A DNA stretch of 32,140 bases from Amycolatopsis sp. (GTDB taxonomy: Bacteria; Actinomycetota; Actinomycetes; Mycobacteriales; Pseudonocardiaceae). Of the stretch, positions 31,833 through 32,140 are shown in pieces. Under the pieces are notes generated by a model. The model made no database searches. It was not told the DNA's origin and saw only the letters and a list, made by a program, of their open reading frames with translations. The stretch covers positions 1-32,140 of the forward strand of contig NZ_JAODNM010000151.1 in assembly GCF_025464955.1 (NCBI RefSeq), read 5' to 3'. A program made the translations under genes and the position numbers. The first letter of the stretch is position 1, and each line of letters opens with the position of its first letter.

Positions 31833-31851
31833 TCTGCGGTAGGATAAAGGG

Positions 31852-32140
31852 GTGTCCAGCTCACTGATCCGGTTTCCCTCGCTTGCCGATATTCGGCGTG
31901 CGAATCCGGTGGAAGCTGCTGCGATCGCCCGCCAACTGGCGCGGATTTACAATGAGTGTGACGCGCTGTTCGGTGTGCTGGCGGCGAAGGTAGAAGCCGA
32001 GGGTGTGAAGGTCGTCTACCAGTATCTGAACACGGCACTGTGGTTGGATGATGTCACTCAGATCGGCCCGGCGGCGGCGAAGCGGATCGTGATCCGGGGT
32101 AAGGCCGTGAACTCCTCCCATACCCTGGACGGCACAGAAG
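31852..32140 (+). CDS. DUF222 / 13E12-repeat-like protein, 5' part only
   Basis: Open frame from the GTG at 31852 to the window edge (96 codons visible, no stop). It reads IRFPSLADIRRANPVEAAAI, then ARIYNECDALFGVLAAKVEA, YLNTALWLDDVTQIGPAAAK and RIVIRGKAVNSSHTLDGTE. This helical start followed by a 'W-L-DVT-I-P-A-AK' block resembles the DUF222 domain of the 13E12 repeat family, whose full members usually end in an HNH endonuclease domain beyond this window. AGGA (31841-31844) could serve as Shine-Dalgarno if the message is not leaderless. In mycobacteria several 13E12 genes belong to the SOS response, in keeping with the LexA-like box upstream. The family call is from pattern memory. Confidence 0.6.
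   Translation, partial: MSSSLIRFPSLADIRRANPVEAAAIARQLARIYNECDALFGVLAAKVEAEGVKVVYQYLNTALWLDDVTQIGPAAAKRIVIRGKAVNSSHTLDGTE

Larger units (their letters stand above)
31476..31851. other. Repeat-rich gene-free spacer
   Basis: No gene seen. AAGGAA (31599-31604) and TTCCTT (31607-31612) form a tiny dyad, and a perfect 24-bp inverted repeat lies at 31714-31772. Both look like the short dispersed hairpin repeats I associate with Amycolatopsis-like genomes (from memory, unchecked). The right end carries the promoter of the next gene. Confidence 0.5.

Overview
The window is very GC-rich, uses many GTG starts, and carries gene families typical of filamentous actinomycetes: LAL and PAS-LuxR regulators, a DUF742 protein, a secreted GH27 enzyme, a DUF222/13E12-type gene and SMI1/KNR4 remnants. 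An Amycolatopsis-like pseudonocardial genome is my best guess. This rests on gene content and repeat style, not on any search.

Layout. Bases 1-675 hold no gene, only a long hairpin near the left edge. Two tandem LAL regulators (676-6123, +) are followed by a DeoR repressor (6150-6911, -) and a divergent 1-phosphofructokinase (7206-8144, +). Two more LAL regulators follow on the minus strand (8145-10889 and 11164-14016). Next come an orphan DUF742 protein (14687-15343, -) and a PAS-LuxR activator (16183-16875, +). A second, closely related DeoR/1-phosphofructokinase divergent pair (16896-17657, -; 17952-18893, +) heads a sugar-alcohol phosphotransferase operon: mannitol-type IIC, IIB, IIA, a zinc polyol dehydrogenase, enzyme I, a 17-codon leader ORF, an unrecognised 156-aa protein and HPr (to 24693). 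A strong intrinsic terminator closes it. An adenylate-forming ligase (25147-26574, +) converges on a flavin amine oxidase (26618-28267, -). Beyond are a secreted GH27 alpha-galactosidase (28477-30729, -), a broken SMI1/KNR4 gene, a perfect 24-bp inverted repeat, and the 5' end of a DUF222-like gene under a possible SOS promoter.

How the genes may work together. The PTS operon has all phosphorelay parts (EI, HPr, IIA, IIB, IIC), so it may run independently of any other PTS. It has no recognisable mannitol-1-phosphate 5-dehydrogenase (MtlD), but pairs a zinc dehydrogenase with a 1-phosphofructokinase. I propose, as inference, that the polyol phosphate is oxidised next to the phosphate to give fructose-1-phosphate, which FruK converts to fructose-1,6-bisphosphate. 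The two DeoR genes share a conserved promoter/operator, and the two fruK genes share a second conserved upstream motif.

The most notable regulatory signal is a 14-of-16 match to the PimM-type PAS-LuxR operator in front of the amine oxidase, with a weaker 12-of-16 match in front of the ligase. This suggests that the nearby PAS-LuxR protein controls this convergent pair. Three of the four LAL genes contain TTA codons, and one has Arg in place of the Walker A lysine.
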